A DNA stretch of 64,000 bases from Sutterella sp034104065 (GCA_034104065.1 JAXEEN010000126.1:1-64000), one strand, 5' to 3'; shown: positions 1-9,551, counted from the stretch's first letter. The notes: a model not told the origin generated them from the letters alone. Numbers and translations are program-made.

Positions 1-171
1 GTTGGGGAATTCCAGCATTTCACCCTGCATCACGTCGCTAAGACCGTGAACGCGGCAAATACCGTCGGTCACCGAAACCACGGTGCCCTGAGTGCGAAGA
101 TCAGCGGAAACGCCGAGGCCTTCGATACGCTTCTTCAGCAGATCGCTGATTTCACTGGGATTGAGTTGCAT
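1..171 (-). CDS. atpA: F1Fo ATP synthase alpha subunit, N-terminal part (cut by window edge)
   Basis: Only the first 57 codons are inside the window; the gene runs off the left edge. The translated start reads MQLNPSEISDLLKKRIEGL, the usual opening of the F1 alpha subunit, followed by a TVVSVTDGICRVHGL beta-barrel strand. The alpha subunit carries the non-catalytic nucleotide sites of F1 and, with beta, forms the hexamer that couples rotation to ATP synthesis at the inner membrane. It follows atpH on the same strand after an 18-base gap, as in the standard atp operon order. The family call is secure; nothing can be said about the rest of the protein. Confidence 0.93.
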   Translation of the reverse strand, partial: MQLNPSEISDLLKKRIEGLGVSADLRTQGTVVSVTDGICRVHGLSDVMQGEMLEFPN

Positions 172-189
172 CTTACAGCTCCGAATGTT

Positions 190-741
190 TTATGCGGTAA
201 GCGTCGTCTTCATCTGGGCAAGACGGGAGCGAATCGAACAGTCAAGAAGCTTGTCTCCGACATGCACGCAGACACCGCCGATCAGTTCAGGCTTCACAGC
301 CACGATCGGGTTGAGCTTCATGCCGGGGAACTTCTTGGCAAGCGATTCAAGCAGGCTGTCGATCTCAGCAGCGCTGAGTTCAAAGGCCGTCTCGATATAG
401 GCATCGGCAATGCCCTCAGAGGAATTCTTCAGCTTACGAAACTGACGAGCGATCTCAGGCATTGCTTCCAGACGACCATTTTCGATGACCACACGCAGCA
501 GGTTCGCAGCTTCCGTCGGAAGGGTTTGGCCGCAAACGCCCGCAATCAGGTCGCAGAGTTGATCATCAGTCAGCTTGGGATCGCCAACCAGTGTGGCAAA
601 CTCAGGACTCTGAGCAACGGCAGCGACAGCTTCCAGAGCTTCAAGAGTCTGAGCCACATCTTCAGCGCCAGCATTACGGTCCTTCAGAGCCTGAATAAGA
701 CCCTGAGCGTAGGGGCGCGCAATCGTCGAAAGTTCAGCCAT
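190..741 (-). CDS. atpH: F1Fo ATP synthase delta subunit
   Basis: This 183-residue protein matches the usual length of the delta (OSCP) subunit, which sits on top of F1 and ties it to the peripheral stalk made of b subunits. The N-terminus (MAELSTIARPYAQGL) is typical, with the conserved RPYA segment, and the C-terminal part contains the IGGVCVHVGDKLLD strand region of the family. It lies between atpF, whose stop is two bases upstream of this start, and atpA. The tight spacing implies translational coupling in one operon. I see no anomaly. Confidence 0.95.
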   Translation of the reverse strand: MAELSTIARPYAQGLIQALKDRNAGAEDVAQTLEALEAVAAVAQSPEFATLVGDPKLTDDQLCDLIAGVCGQTLPTEAANLLRVVIENGRLEAMPEIARQFRKLKNSSEGIADAYIETAFELSAAEIDSLLESLAKKFPGMKLNPIVAVKPELIGGVCVHVGDKLLDCSIRSRLAQMKTTLTA

Positions 742-743
742 AG

Positions 744-1214
744 TTAGAGCTTCGCCTTCAATTGTTCAAGCAATTGAGCGTGAACCGTTTTATCCACTTC
801 GCGGGCCAGAATCTGCTCGGCACCGGCAACGGCGAGAGCCGCAACTTCATTGCGCAGAGCTTCACGGGCACGCTGCATTTCCTGGGCAGCTTCAGCACGG
901 GCATTTTCGATGATGCGGTCAGCCTCAATCTGAGCCTGAGCCTTAGCTTCATCGACAATACTCTGAGCACGCTTTTCACCGTCGGAAACAATGGTAGAAG
1001 CGCGGGAACGAGCATCGGCTTCGATAGCCTTGCCCTGTTCCGTAGCGACTGCGAGAGCCTTTTCGCCCTTGTTGGCGGCAGCAAGGCCATCGGCAATCTT
1101 CTTCTGCCGCTCTTCAATCGCATGGATCAACGGCGGCCAAATGTACTTCATGGTGATCCAGGCACCAAGGAAGAACACGACCATCTGTATAAACAGAGAG
1201 GCATTAATGTTCAT
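744..1214 (-). CDS. atpF: F1Fo ATP synthase b subunit
   Basis: The 156-residue protein has one N-terminal membrane helix (about residues 5-28, rich in V, F and L) followed by a long charged helix full of Ala, Glu, Lys and Arg, the pattern of the b subunit. Two copies form the peripheral stalk that holds F1 still against the turning rotor. The motif KYIWPPLIHAIEERQKKIADG just after the membrane helix is the family signature. It is separated from atpE by 107 bases, the largest gap inside this operon, which holds a short GC-rich inverted repeat but no gene. Confidence 0.95.
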   Translation of the reverse strand: MNINASLFIQMVVFFLGAWITMKYIWPPLIHAIEERQKKIADGLAAANKGEKALAVATEQGKAIEADARSRASTIVSDGEKRAQSIVDEAKAQAQIEADRIIENARAEAAQEMQRAREALRNEVAALAVAGAEQILAREVDKTVHAQLLEQLKAKL

Positions 1215-1321
1215 TATTGAACCCCGTTACGTCGGCTACGCCCGTCTATCACTAAACGGAAGGGCGGGCGCAGACAACGTCGTCATTAAAAGAAAAGACG
1301 TATTAGCTTCCCAGCTACCTA

Positions 1322-1564
1322 TTAGCCGGCAAACGGGTTAGCAAAAGCGAACATCATGGCGATACCGACACCGATAAGGAAGGCAGCGTCGATCAGGCCG
1401 GCGAGAAGGAACATCTTCGTCTGAAGGGGTTCCATCAGTTCAGGCTGACGGGCAGACGATTCGAGGTACTTGGAACCCATGATGGCGATACCGAAGCAGG
1501 CACCGAGAGCACCAAGACCGATGATGAGACCGCAGGCGAGAGCAACGAAAGCGACGTTGGTCAT
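1322..1564 (-). CDS. atpE: F1Fo ATP synthase c subunit
   Basis: An 80-residue hairpin of two membrane helices, the proteolipid that forms the rotor ring. The polar loop contains the RQP motif (residues 39-41), and the second helix carries the ion-binding carboxylate, here Asp59. With Asp and no obvious Gln/Glu/Ser sodium ligands, I infer a proton-coupled ring. It lies between atpB and atpF in the expected order. Length and sequence are normal for the family. Confidence 0.96.
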   Translation of the reverse strand: MTNVAFVALACGLIIGLGALGACFGIAIMGSKYLESSARQPELMEPLQTKMFLLAGLIDAAFLIGVGIAMMFAFANPFAG

Positions 1565-1616
1565 TTTTGAAAGACTCCTAGATTACTGAAAAGGGAGTAA
1601 GAAAAGTAATATTTGG

Positions 1617-2444
1617 TTAGTGACTGCTATGGGCCTGGCCGATATAGACCAGCGTCAGCATCATGAAGATGAAGGCCTGAAGCAGAACAATCAGGACGTG
1701 GAAAAGCCACCATGCCAACCCGCAGATGACCTGCCCAACACCCGCACCGACAGCCCCAAGGGGACCGAATTCGAGAGCGAAGCCGCCCAGAAGGGCAAGC
1801 AGGAAGAACAGCAGCTCGCCGGCATACATGTTGCCGAAGAGTCGCATACCCAGCGAAACGAACTTGGCCAGATACTCAATGAGGTTCAGCATGAAGTTGA
1901 ACGGCCAAAGAGCAGGATGCTTGCCAAACGGCGCCGTAAACAGTTCGGCGATGAAACCGCTGAAACCTTTCACCTTCACCCCATAGTAGAGCATGAGGAG
2001 AAGAACGCCGAGCGACATGCCGAGCGTACCGTTAAGGTCAGCCGTAGGCAGCGGACGGAGATGAGAAAGGCCGATCCAGCCAGCCATCATCGGGAACAGG
2101 TCAACCGGGATCAAGTCGATGCAATTCATCAACGTCACCCAGCAGAACACGGTTAAAGCAAGCGGAGCCACGAAGGTACGGTCGCCATGCACAATGTTCT
2201 TGGCCTGATTGTTGACCATTTCCACCAGCATTTCGACGGCGCACTGCATCTTTCCGGGAACTCCGGAAGTCGCCTTCTTAGCACCGGCTCGCAAGAGGAA
2301 GAACCCGGCAACCAACATCAACACGGAGAAGAAGAGGGTGTCGTAGTTCACTACGGAAAAATCAATAATGGAGCCCTGCTTCATGGAAGCAAGGTGCGCC
2401 ATATGATGTTGAATATACTCAGTAGCGGTAGGGGCGTCTGCCAT
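1617..2444 (-). CDS. atpB: F1Fo ATP synthase a subunit
   Basis: This 275-residue protein is the stator membrane subunit that provides the half channels for ions next to the c ring. It shows several hydrophobic helices and the essential arginine in the helix that starts SLGMRLFGNMYAGEL. The start at MADAPTATEYIQHH is supported by an AAGGAT ribosome-binding site about eight bases upstream. It follows atpI by 12 bases. Nothing unusual is seen. Confidence 0.95.
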   Translation of the reverse strand: MADAPTATEYIQHHMAHLASMKQGSIIDFSVVNYDTLFFSVLMLVAGFFLLRAGAKKATSGVPGKMQCAVEMLVEMVNNQAKNIVHGDRTFVAPLALTVFCWVTLMNCIDLIPVDLFPMMAGWIGLSHLRPLPTADLNGTLGMSLGVLLLMLYYGVKVKGFSGFIAELFTAPFGKHPALWPFNFMLNLIEYLAKFVSLGMRLFGNMYAGELLFFLLALLGGFALEFGPLGAVGAGVGQVICGLAWWLFHVLIVLLQAFIFMMLTLVYIGQAHSSH

Positions 2445-2456
2445 GGATACCGATCC

Positions 2457-2819
2457 TTAGTTTCTCTTGAACAGCACGATGAAGTAGCTATTCACCACCG
2501 CTATTATCGTGAAGATAAATGCGGGCCAATGAAGGTTTTCGTAGTCCTTGATTATCAGACCCAGAAGGATCGCGACGACCAAGATCTTGACGATTCCCCC
2601 GACAATCACTGCGTACGGCCCATGTCTGTACGCTGTCACGAATTTCGGCAACGCCAGGTATAACGCTAAAAGCGTTGACGGCACTGCATAAGCAAGTCCC
2701 GCCATCAGCGAGGTGCAGACCGCATCCTGCCCTACGAAAAAAGCAAAAACTGCGGCTACAAGAAAAACAATGACATACTGCGCAAGGGAAACGCGCATCA
2801 TATCAGAAATAGCGTACAT
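2457..2819 (-). CDS. atpI: ATP synthase assembly protein I
   Basis: A small hydrophobic protein with four predicted membrane helices at the head of the atp operon, where AtpI is usually found; it helps assemble the c ring. The start is uncertain. The frame is open further upstream to a TTG at 2891 with another ATG at 2879, but the recognisable family part begins near MYAISDMMRVSLAQY, so I place the start at the ATG at 2819, giving 120 residues. None of the candidates has a clear ribosome-binding site. The call rests on position and membrane pattern more than on motifs, because the family is poorly conserved. Confidence 0.75.
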   Translation of the reverse strand: MYAISDMMRVSLAQYVIVFLVAAVFAFFVGQDAVCTSLMAGLAYAVPSTLLALYLALPKFVTAYRHGPYAVIVGGIVKILVVAILLGLIIKDYENLHWPAFIFTIIAVVNSYFIVLFKRN

Positions 2820-3003
2820 GCTTGCGACAGATCGGGGGAAAACAGTCGGGATGCATTCTACGTTTTGTTGCACTTGCATACAACTAACCAAAGGTGCTAC
2901 GGGAACTACTCTGAACGAGGTATGTTTCCATAGTTTTTACCTATCGGAAAATAGACGCAGATTACATACCAAAAGCTGAGATGTCCTAATTATCATAGCC
3001 TCT

Positions 3004-3029
3004 GATGCCGCTCGTATTAGATCGGCATC
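3004..3029. repeat. Inverted repeat between parB and atpI
   Basis: GATGCCG and CGGCATC (3004-3010 and 3023-3029) form a 7-bp stem with a 12-base loop between the end of parB and the promoter area of the atp operon. There is no T-run on either side, so it is at best a weak or Rho-assisted terminator for the parAB transcript. Confidence 0.35.
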
Positions 3030-3076
3030 TGTTAATTCTTCGTACTCTTTGCCAATCGTCAAAGTCTGTCCAGGCC

Positions 3077-3958
3077 TCATTCCAACCGTTGCTGGATCCT
3101 GTCCACAATGCCTTGGAGCTGATCCAAATTTGCAAATTCGATCACGATCCGGCCTCTCCCTTTTTGGTTGGCCGTAAGCTTAACCACCGCTCCGAGACTT
3201 TCGGCCAAGGCTTCCTCAAGCCTCAGATCGTCTCTTGTTTTTATCACCACCTTCTTTTTGGCAGGACGAGTTTCTCGGCGCTTACTGACTAAATCCTCTG
3301 CTTGGCGAACAGACAGTCCCCGAGCCGCAATATCCTTGGCAACAAGAATTTGTTCGGCACCTTCGAGAGCGAGCAGGGCACGAGCGTGCCCCATTTCCAA
3401 TTCGCCTCGCGTAACCATCTGCTTGACTTCTTCAGTGAGCCCCAAAAGTCTCAGCATGTTCGTCACTCCCGATCTGGAGCGACCGATGGCCTGAGCCGCT
3501 TCCTCATGCGTATACCCGCAATCGTCAATCAATCGCTGAATACCAGAAGCTTCTTCAATGGGATTCAGATTCTCCCGCTGAATATTTTCGATCAGAGCCA
3601 TAGCGAGTGCCTGGCTCTGATCTGCCTCCCGGACAATGACCGGAACAGTGTCCAAGCCGATCAGTTTCGCAGCCTGATATCGACGTTCACCCGCGATGAT
3701 CTCGTATTGATCCTGATTCTTGATCCGTACAACGATAGGACTGATGATCCCCTGCTGACGTATCGAGTCAGCCAGTTCAGCTAATGACTCCGTCTCGATA
3801 CGCGCTCTCGGCTGTGCACTTCCCGGAACGACCTTATCAAGCGGCACCTCTTCATAACGAACACCGCCTCCTTCGAGCAAATCAGATGCATCGGGGGCAT
3901 TTCCTCCGAACAGCGCCTCTAGACCGCGCCCAAGTCCTTTTACTTTTTTCGCACTCAC
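3077..3958 (-). CDS. parB: Chromosome partition protein ParB
   Basis: The 293-residue protein binds parS sites near the origin, spreads along DNA as a CTP-dependent clamp, and works with ParA in chromosome segregation. The N-terminus has the KGLGRGLEALFGG motif that touches ParA. Next come the nucleotide-binding domain with GERRYQA and NIQRENLNPIEEA, a helix-turn-helix around residues 155-180, and a C-terminal dimerisation tail. Translation starts at GTG, preceded by GAGGA about eight bases upstream. It lies ten bases after parA. I looked for a canonical parS palindrome in the window and did not find one. Confidence 0.95.
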   Translation of the reverse strand: MSAKKVKGLGRGLEALFGGNAPDASDLLEGGGVRYEEVPLDKVVPGSAQPRARIETESLAELADSIRQQGIISPIVVRIKNQDQYEIIAGERRYQAAKLIGLDTVPVIVREADQSQALAMALIENIQRENLNPIEEASGIQRLIDDCGYTHEEAAQAIGRSRSGVTNMLRLLGLTEEVKQMVTRGELEMGHARALLALEGAEQILVAKDIAARGLSVRQAEDLVSKRRETRPAKKKVVIKTRDDLRLEEALAESLGAVVKLTANQKGRGRIVIEFANLDQLQGIVDRIQQRLE

Positions 3959-3968
3959 TGATCCGTCC

Positions 3969-4742
3969 TCACTTCTGCCTTTCCATGCGCCCCATCATTT
4001 CCTGGGCACATGCCAGATACGCTTTGGCCCCCTTGCTCGACCTGTCGTATACCACACCGGGTAAGCCGTAGCTCGGGGCTTCGGCCAGACGAACATTGCG
4101 CGGAATAATAGTTTCAAAGACTTTATCGCCGAAATGTTGCTGAAGTTGAGCGCTAACCTGCTGCTGGAGCGTAATACGAGCATCGAACATGACGCGCAGC
4201 AGTGCAACGATACGCAATGCACGGTTCTTCTCTGCATGAACGCGTTTGACAGATCCGACCAAATCAGTAAGTCCCTCCAACGCGTAGTACTCGCACTGCA
4301 TAGGAATAATGACTCCGTCTGCCGCACAGAGTGCATTGAGCGTCAGCATAGAAAGACTGGGAGGACAGTCAATCAAAACATAATCGTAATTTGACAGAAC
4401 CGGGGCAAGAGCTTTTTTCAGCCGTGTATCTCTCTGATCAAGACCTACCAGCTCAACTTCAGCCCCAGCCAGTTCACGATTAGCCGGAAGCACGTCAAAT
4501 CCGCAGGATTCAGGACGTTTGACCACTTCATCAAAAACCGCCGTTCCAAGGAGCAGCTCATAGACAGAACGCTCTAAGTCCCGCTTCTCAATCCCGCATC
4601 CCATTGTGCCGTTGCCCTGGGGGTCTAAGTCAATAAACAACACCCTTCTGTCAAGCTGTGCCAGTGCCGCAGCAAGATTCACGGCCGTCGTTGTCTTACC
4701 AACGCCGCCTTTTTGATTTGCAATGCAGAAAATTTGAGCCAT
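3969..4742 (-). CDS. parA: Chromosome partition ATPase ParA
   Basis: A Walker-type ATPase of the ParA/Soj family, 257 residues from the chosen start. The deviant Walker A motif KGGVGKTTTAVNLA lies at about residues 11-24, and LFIDLDPQGNGTMG follows. ATP-bound ParA coats the nucleoid and pulls ParB-parS complexes apart. The frame extends upstream to 4775, but MAQIFCIANQKGG at 4742 matches the normal family start. It is paired with parB and sits downstream of the mnmG-rsmG block, the ancestral gid-par order. Confidence 0.95.
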   Translation of the reverse strand: MAQIFCIANQKGGVGKTTTAVNLAAALAQLDRRVLFIDLDPQGNGTMGCGIEKRDLERSVYELLLGTAVFDEVVKRPESCGFDVLPANRELAGAEVELVGLDQRDTRLKKALAPVLSNYDYVLIDCPPSLSMLTLNALCAADGVIIPMQCEYYALEGLTDLVGSVKRVHAEKNRALRIVALLRVMFDARITLQQQVSAQLQQHFGDKVFETIIPRNVRLAEAPSYGLPGVVYDRSSKGAKAYLACAQEMMGRMERQK

Positions 4743-4826
4743 ATTTGTCGTGCTTTCAGCTGTTCCAAACCGCATGACTGCAGAAGGCAGTGTAGCGGAC
4801 TTATTTAAATCAAGATAATTTCATTC

Positions 4827-5489
4827 TCAGCGGGCTCCAAGAGCCAGCCAAAGCTCCGAAAATCCCTGCCACCAAATTGCCACACCGAGGCAGATCAGGA
4901 TAAAGGCAAACACTCGAGCAAGAGCATCTGCTCCGGCAACGCCTACAGCTTTATTCACTCGGTCTGCATATCTATAGCACGCCCAGATAACCGCCACAGT
5001 AGCAACAGTCGCAGCCAATGTGCCTGCAATATGGCCCGCATCTCTCGGAAGTGAAGCACTAAGTGCCACCGACACCGCAATAGCTCCGGGACCTGTCGTC
5101 AGAGGCAGGGTAAACGGATAAAACGCCATCGACTTTAACTTTGTACGGGACAGCGCCGGCTGATCACTCTGCTGTTCTTCTTGAGTCGGAGCATTCAATG
5201 CATTCCAGCCAGCTGCAAAAAGAACACAACCGCCGGCTACTCTGAGTACTCCGACTGAGATGCCGAAGAAACTCAGAATCAGATGTCCGCATGTTAAACA
5301 GACGATCAGGATGATCAGACAATACAGCGTGATGCGGTTTGCCACGTATGCACGATCTCTGTCAGAGAGATTTGTCGTCATCGTGCAGAAAAACATCGCT
5401 CCGCTGAACGGGTTGATCACCGGAAGAAACGTTGAAAAAGCCAACACAAAAGCGCTGACAAAGACAGAAAAGACTTCGGACTCCATCAT
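4827..5489 (-). CDS. MarC family integral membrane protein
   Basis: A 220-residue protein with about six hydrophobic segments and the MarC-family opening around FLPVINPFSGAMFF, plus PLTTGPGAIAVSVAL in the middle. MarC proteins were once linked to antibiotic resistance, but their transport role is unproven. The start codon overlaps the rsmG stop by four bases, so the two genes are likely translated together. The family call is good; the substrate is unknown. It is not normally part of the gid-par cluster, so it looks like a lineage-specific insertion. Confidence 0.8.
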   Translation of the reverse strand: MMESEVFSVFVSAFVLAFSTFLPVINPFSGAMFFCTMTTNLSDRDRAYVANRITLYCLIILIVCLTCGHLILSFFGISVGVLRVAGGCVLFAAGWNALNAPTQEEQQSDQPALSRTKLKSMAFYPFTLPLTTGPGAIAVSVALSASLPRDAGHIAGTLAATVATVAVIWACYRYADRVNKAVGVAGADALARVFAFILICLGVAIWWQGFSELWLALGAR

Positions 5490-6127
5490 TCACCCTTCAG
5501 TCTGATCACGATTAGATGACGTTGCTCTTTTAATCCGGGAACCATCAGCTCCCGGATCTCGACCACGTCGACATTCTCGGGAAGCTCCTCAATTTCTTCT
5601 TTCGGAACAACGCCTTTCATCGCCAGCCAACGCCCCCCGGGCTTGAGTAAGTGGTGGGTTAACGAAATAAAATCCGCCAGACTTGCAAATGCGCGGGAGG
5701 TAATCAAGTCATACTCACCGGAAAGTGCCTCCACACGAGCATGTTTGGCGGTGAAGTTTCTCAGCCTCAATTCAATGCCTGCCTGAGTCAGGAACGCCGT
5801 CTTCTTGCTGACGGCATCCACCGCATTGACATCAAGATCCGGGCGAAGAATAGCCAAAGGAATCGAAGGCAATCCCCCTCCGCTTCCTACGTCAAGTACA
5901 GCTCCCTCTGCGTGGAGATACTCAGTCACCACTGGAACTAGCGCTGCGGAATCAAGCAGATGATGCGTCAGTATTTCTTCACGACAACGGATTGCGGTCA
6001 GGTTGTATACCTTGTTCCACTTTTCCAGCAAGCAGGCAAAACGCTCAAGTTTCGCGATCTGCTCATCATCGCCAGGAATACCGAGCTTCTCCAGTCCAAC
6101 ACAAAGCCCTGTATAAAAATCATTCAT
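5486..6127 (-). CDS. rsmG: 16S rRNA (guanine-N7) methyltransferase RsmG
   Basis: This 213-residue SAM-dependent enzyme methylates G527 of 16S rRNA. The SAM-binding loop reads VLDVGSGGGLPSIPLAI (about residues 75-91), and the ITSRAFASLADF motif follows. Its start overlaps the end of mnmG by eight bases, the typical mnmG-rsmG coupling. Loss of this gene gives low-level streptomycin resistance in other bacteria (family knowledge). Length and motifs are normal. Confidence 0.95.
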   Translation of the reverse strand: MNDFYTGLCVGLEKLGIPGDDEQIAKLERFACLLEKWNKVYNLTAIRCREEILTHHLLDSAALVPVVTEYLHAEGAVLDVGSGGGLPSIPLAILRPDLDVNAVDAVSKKTAFLTQAGIELRLRNFTAKHARVEALSGEYDLITSRAFASLADFISLTHHLLKPGGRWLAMKGVVPKEEIEELPENVDVVEIRELMVPGLKEQRHLIVIRLKGE

Positions 6128-8063
6128 TAGTCGAAACTCCAGGCTTGGTGCCCTTATTCTTTGAATAGTAATATTTTCGTTTCAAGTAAACGAGAAGCAG
6201 GGATACTGCCGCCGGTGTAACGCCGGATATGCGCGATGCCTGACCTATCGTTTCAGGCATCACTGACTTCAACTTCTGACGCACTTCAAAACTGAGCCCG
6301 GGAACAGCATCGAAATCAAGCTCCTCAGGGATTTTCAGAGTCTCATTCGCCAACGTCTTTTCTATTTCACCTTTCTGACGAGCGATATAGCCGGCGTATT
6401 TGACATCAATTTCTGCCTGCTCAATCTCTTCGGCTGTCAGCGTTTCATCCAAAGGCAGTACCTTCTTCCCATCCAACGCAGTGAGCGTAACGAGATGTTT
6501 CAGCGTGACGTCCGGGCGCGTCAGCAGGGCTTGCATTGAATATTCACGCTCAATTTTCGAGCCGACCACCCGAAGCATTTCTGCTTCAGACAATATGCGA
6601 GGATTCACCCATGTGTCTTTCAACCTCTCAAGAGCACGGGCAACGTTATCCTGTTTTCTGCAGAAGTATGTCCAGCGTTCATCATCAACAAGACCAAGCT
6701 TTCGACCTTCTTCCGTCAAACGTATGTCAGCATTGTCTTCACGAAGACTAAGACGGTACTCAGCACGGCTCGTGAACATCCTATAAGGTTCTGTCACTCC
6801 TCTCGTGGTCAAATCATCAACCATCACGCCCAAATAAGCCTGATCGCGGCGAGCAGTCCAACTTCCTTCATCTCGAGCGTACAGAGCAGCATTCAAGCCA
6901 GCGATCAGACCCTGAGCCGCCGCCTCCTCATAGCCGGTCGTCCCGTTAATTTGTCCAGCAAAAAATAGCCCTGGCATAGCCTTGGTCTCCATGCTGGTTT
7001 TAAGAGCTCGAGGATCATAAAAGTCATACTCGATAGCGTATCCCGGACGCAGCAGATGAGCGTGTTCCAGTCCAGGCATGCAGTGCACCATATCCAGCTG
7101 CACATCGAAGGGCAGACTGGTGGAAATACCGTTCGGGTAATACTCATTCACGCTGAGTCCCTCTGGCTCAAGAAACACTTGATGGCTATCCTTGTCCGCA
7201 AAACGTTTGACCTTGTCTTCAATGGAAGGACAGTACCTTGGACCAATACCGTGAATAATCCCCGTATACATCGGGGATCGATCCAAATTAGCAAGAATCA
7301 GTTCATGCACACGTGTATTGGTTCTCGTAATCCAACAAGGTACCTGCTTCGGGTGCGAAGGAGTCGGTCTCATCAGTGAGAACGACGGAACTGGATCTAA
7401 GTCTCCCCACTGTTCCGTACATTTCGAGAAGTCAATTGAGCGACCGTCAATACGAGCCGGGGTGCCAGTTTTCAGCCGTCCCTGAGGCATACCTAGCTCT
7501 TTAAGTCTGTCCGCCAAACGCACACTGGCAGGATCTCCTACTCGACCGGCCGGATAATGTTCGAGTCCGATATGCACCATACCGTTCAAGAACGTCCCGG
7601 CACAGAGCACAACGGCACGAGCAGTAAAACGAATTCCGGTTTGGGTCACCACACCCACCGCATGACCGTCTTCAACAATCAGATCATCAACCTCTTGCTG
7701 AAAAAGCAGAAGATTCGGCTGACTTTCAATCCGTCGGCGCATTGCCCGGCGATAAAGCTGACGGTCGATCTGTGCTCGAGTTGCCCGGACCGCCGGGCCC
7801 TTGGAACTGTTGAGAATCCTGAATTGAATTCCGGACTCATCAGTCACCAGCCCCATAGCACCGCCCATCGCATCCAGTTCCTTGACAAGATGCCCTTTGC
7901 CAATCCCTCCGATAGAAGGATTACAAGAGAGTTGCCCAACCGTATCAAGATTATGGGTCACCAGCAACGTCCTGCGCCCCATGCGCGCCGATGCGAGCGC
8001 AGCCTCAGCTCCAGCATGACCGCATCCGACGACAATGACTTCAAAGGTTTCCGGATAATGCAT
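6120..8063 (-). CDS. mnmG: tRNA uridine-5-carboxymethylaminomethyl modification enzyme MnmG
   Basis: A 647-residue FAD protein that works with MnmE to add the carboxymethylaminomethyl group at the wobble uridine of certain tRNAs. The FAD motif VVGCGHAGAEAALASARMG is near the N-terminus, and the C-terminal helical domain that meets MnmE and tRNA is present (SRISGVTPAAVSLLLVYLK). It starts immediately next to the mnmE stop codon and overlaps rsmG downstream. It is full length and ordinary. Confidence 0.96.
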   Translation of the reverse strand: MHYPETFEVIVVGCGHAGAEAALASARMGRRTLLVTHNLDTVGQLSCNPSIGGIGKGHLVKELDAMGGAMGLVTDESGIQFRILNSSKGPAVRATRAQIDRQLYRRAMRRRIESQPNLLLFQQEVDDLIVEDGHAVGVVTQTGIRFTARAVVLCAGTFLNGMVHIGLEHYPAGRVGDPASVRLADRLKELGMPQGRLKTGTPARIDGRSIDFSKCTEQWGDLDPVPSFSLMRPTPSHPKQVPCWITRTNTRVHELILANLDRSPMYTGIIHGIGPRYCPSIEDKVKRFADKDSHQVFLEPEGLSVNEYYPNGISTSLPFDVQLDMVHCMPGLEHAHLLRPGYAIEYDFYDPRALKTSMETKAMPGLFFAGQINGTTGYEEAAAQGLIAGLNAALYARDEGSWTARRDQAYLGVMVDDLTTRGVTEPYRMFTSRAEYRLSLREDNADIRLTEEGRKLGLVDDERWTYFCRKQDNVARALERLKDTWVNPRILSEAEMLRVVGSKIEREYSMQALLTRPDVTLKHLVTLTALDGKKVLPLDETLTAEEIEQAEIDVKYAGYIARQKGEIEKTLANETLKIPEELDFDAVPGLSFEVRQKLKSVMPETIGQASRISGVTPAAVSLLLVYLKRKYYYSKNKGTKPGVSTNE

Positions 8064-9431
8064 TTATTTACCAATACAAAACTTACTGAAAATCATCCCG
8101 AGAATATCATCCGCAGTAGTTTCTCCGAGCATGCTTCCAAGCGCTCGGCCGCATAGCCGTAGCTCTTCTGCCAAAAGTTCCGGCATGCCAGAGTCTGTTC
8201 CGATTAGGCGGGCTGCCTTCAGATGATCCAATGCCTCATTCAAGCATATAAGATGTCGTTCTCGGGCCATGAAAAGTCCGTCGGTAGTGGTCGTCATTCC
8301 CACAGCTGCCAACAGTTTCTCCTTCAGAAGCTCGATACCCTCTCCGGTCAACGCTGAAATCAGCAGTTCTCCATCGCCCGCAGATCCTCCGAGATCCGCC
8401 TTGTTGCAAACCGTCATTAAGGGTACCCCCGGACGAGCTTCGTTCAGGACTCTAGCGAGAACCTCAGCATCACTTTCTACGGCTCCGGAGACGTCTTTCA
8501 GATGAAGCACAACATCTGCCCGGCGAATTTCGGCAAGCGTTCGTTCAATCCCCTTGGACTCCACAACATCGGACGTATTTCGGATTCCAGCCGTATCCAC
8601 TATCTTCACCGGAATCCCGTTCAAAGAAATCCAGTGTTCGATTCTGTCACGTGTTGTACCGGGAATGTCTGTGACAATAGCCACTTCCTCCTGAGCTAAC
8701 GCATTGAGCAAACTGGATTTTCCGACGTTGGGACTGCCCACAATGGCTACACTGACTCCTTCGCGCAGAATGCTTCCTTGCTTTGCATTTGACAGAACAG
8801 CTTGAAGAGCGTCAGTTGCTTTTCGCATCCGATCATCAATTCCGCTGGAGGAAAGACTGTCGACATCCTCCTCAGGAAAATCGAGCGTTGCCTCAACAAA
8901 TGCGCGCATCGTATTGACTTCGTCAGAGACAGCTCGCACGGATCGTGAAAAATCCCCGGACAATGATCGCCCTGCAGCTTGAACAGCCGACTCGCTGACA
9001 GCATCAATCAAATCAGCTACGGCCTCTGCCTGCGCAAGGTCGATACGTCCGTTCATATAAGCACGCTTCGTAAATTCTCCGGGTTCTGCCATTCTCAGGC
9101 CAAGGTCGGCGCACCTTCTAAGAACAGCCCTTTGAATCATCCCCATCAGAACCGGACCGCCATGAGCTTGAATTTCGATGACAGACTCGCCTGTATAGCT
9201 ATGAGGTGCAGGGAAAAAAAGCACAATAGCCTGATCAAGACAACTTCCATCTTCCCCGAGCACGGGCAGAAGATGAGCATGTCTCGGTATCAGTACCGTA
9301 TTGTTACCAAACAGTCTTTCGATAAAGGCCTGCTCCCGATCATTTTCGAAGGAGAGTCTCAGAATACCGATTCCTCCCCGTCCCGCAGGAGTTGCCACCG
9401 CAACGATAGAGTCTTTGTCGCTGTGAATCAT
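8064..9431 (-). CDS. mnmE: tRNA modification GTPase MnmE
   Basis: The 455-residue partner of MnmG. It has an N-terminal formyl-tetrahydrofolate-binding domain, a G domain with GSPNVGKSSLLNAL (about residues 231-244), the DIPGTTRD switch and NKAD, and it ends with the conserved C-terminal FCIGK whose cysteine is diagnostic for the family. It leads the leftward mnmE-mnmG-rsmG run. Start MIHSDKDSIVAVATP fits the family. No anomaly. Confidence 0.96.
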   Translation of the reverse strand: MIHSDKDSIVAVATPAGRGGIGILRLSFENDREQAFIERLFGNNTVLIPRHAHLLPVLGEDGSCLDQAIVLFFPAPHSYTGESVIEIQAHGGPVLMGMIQRAVLRRCADLGLRMAEPGEFTKRAYMNGRIDLAQAEAVADLIDAVSESAVQAAGRSLSGDFSRSVRAVSDEVNTMRAFVEATLDFPEEDVDSLSSSGIDDRMRKATDALQAVLSNAKQGSILREGVSVAIVGSPNVGKSSLLNALAQEEVAIVTDIPGTTRDRIEHWISLNGIPVKIVDTAGIRNTSDVVESKGIERTLAEIRRADVVLHLKDVSGAVESDAEVLARVLNEARPGVPLMTVCNKADLGGSAGDGELLISALTGEGIELLKEKLLAAVGMTTTTDGLFMARERHLICLNEALDHLKAARLIGTDSGMPELLAEELRLCGRALGSMLGETTADDILGMIFSKFCIGK

Positions 9432-9551
9432 AAGCAGCAGGGACTACATGCCCTGTCGATTGGCTTTTTTGAAATTAGGGCATTGTAATGCCCCAGTTCC
9501 CGGTGTTGTTATACGATGATCGGGATAATCGTTCCTAATCCGGTTTGTTCT

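Noticed and set aside
1620..2156. Open frame on the plus strand across atpB
   Set aside because: It is a charged, low-quality shadow of atpB.
3077..4742. parS site near parAB
   Set aside because: I looked for the TGTTTCACGTGAAACA palindrome or near forms in and around parAB and the origin regions and found none; it may lie outside the window.
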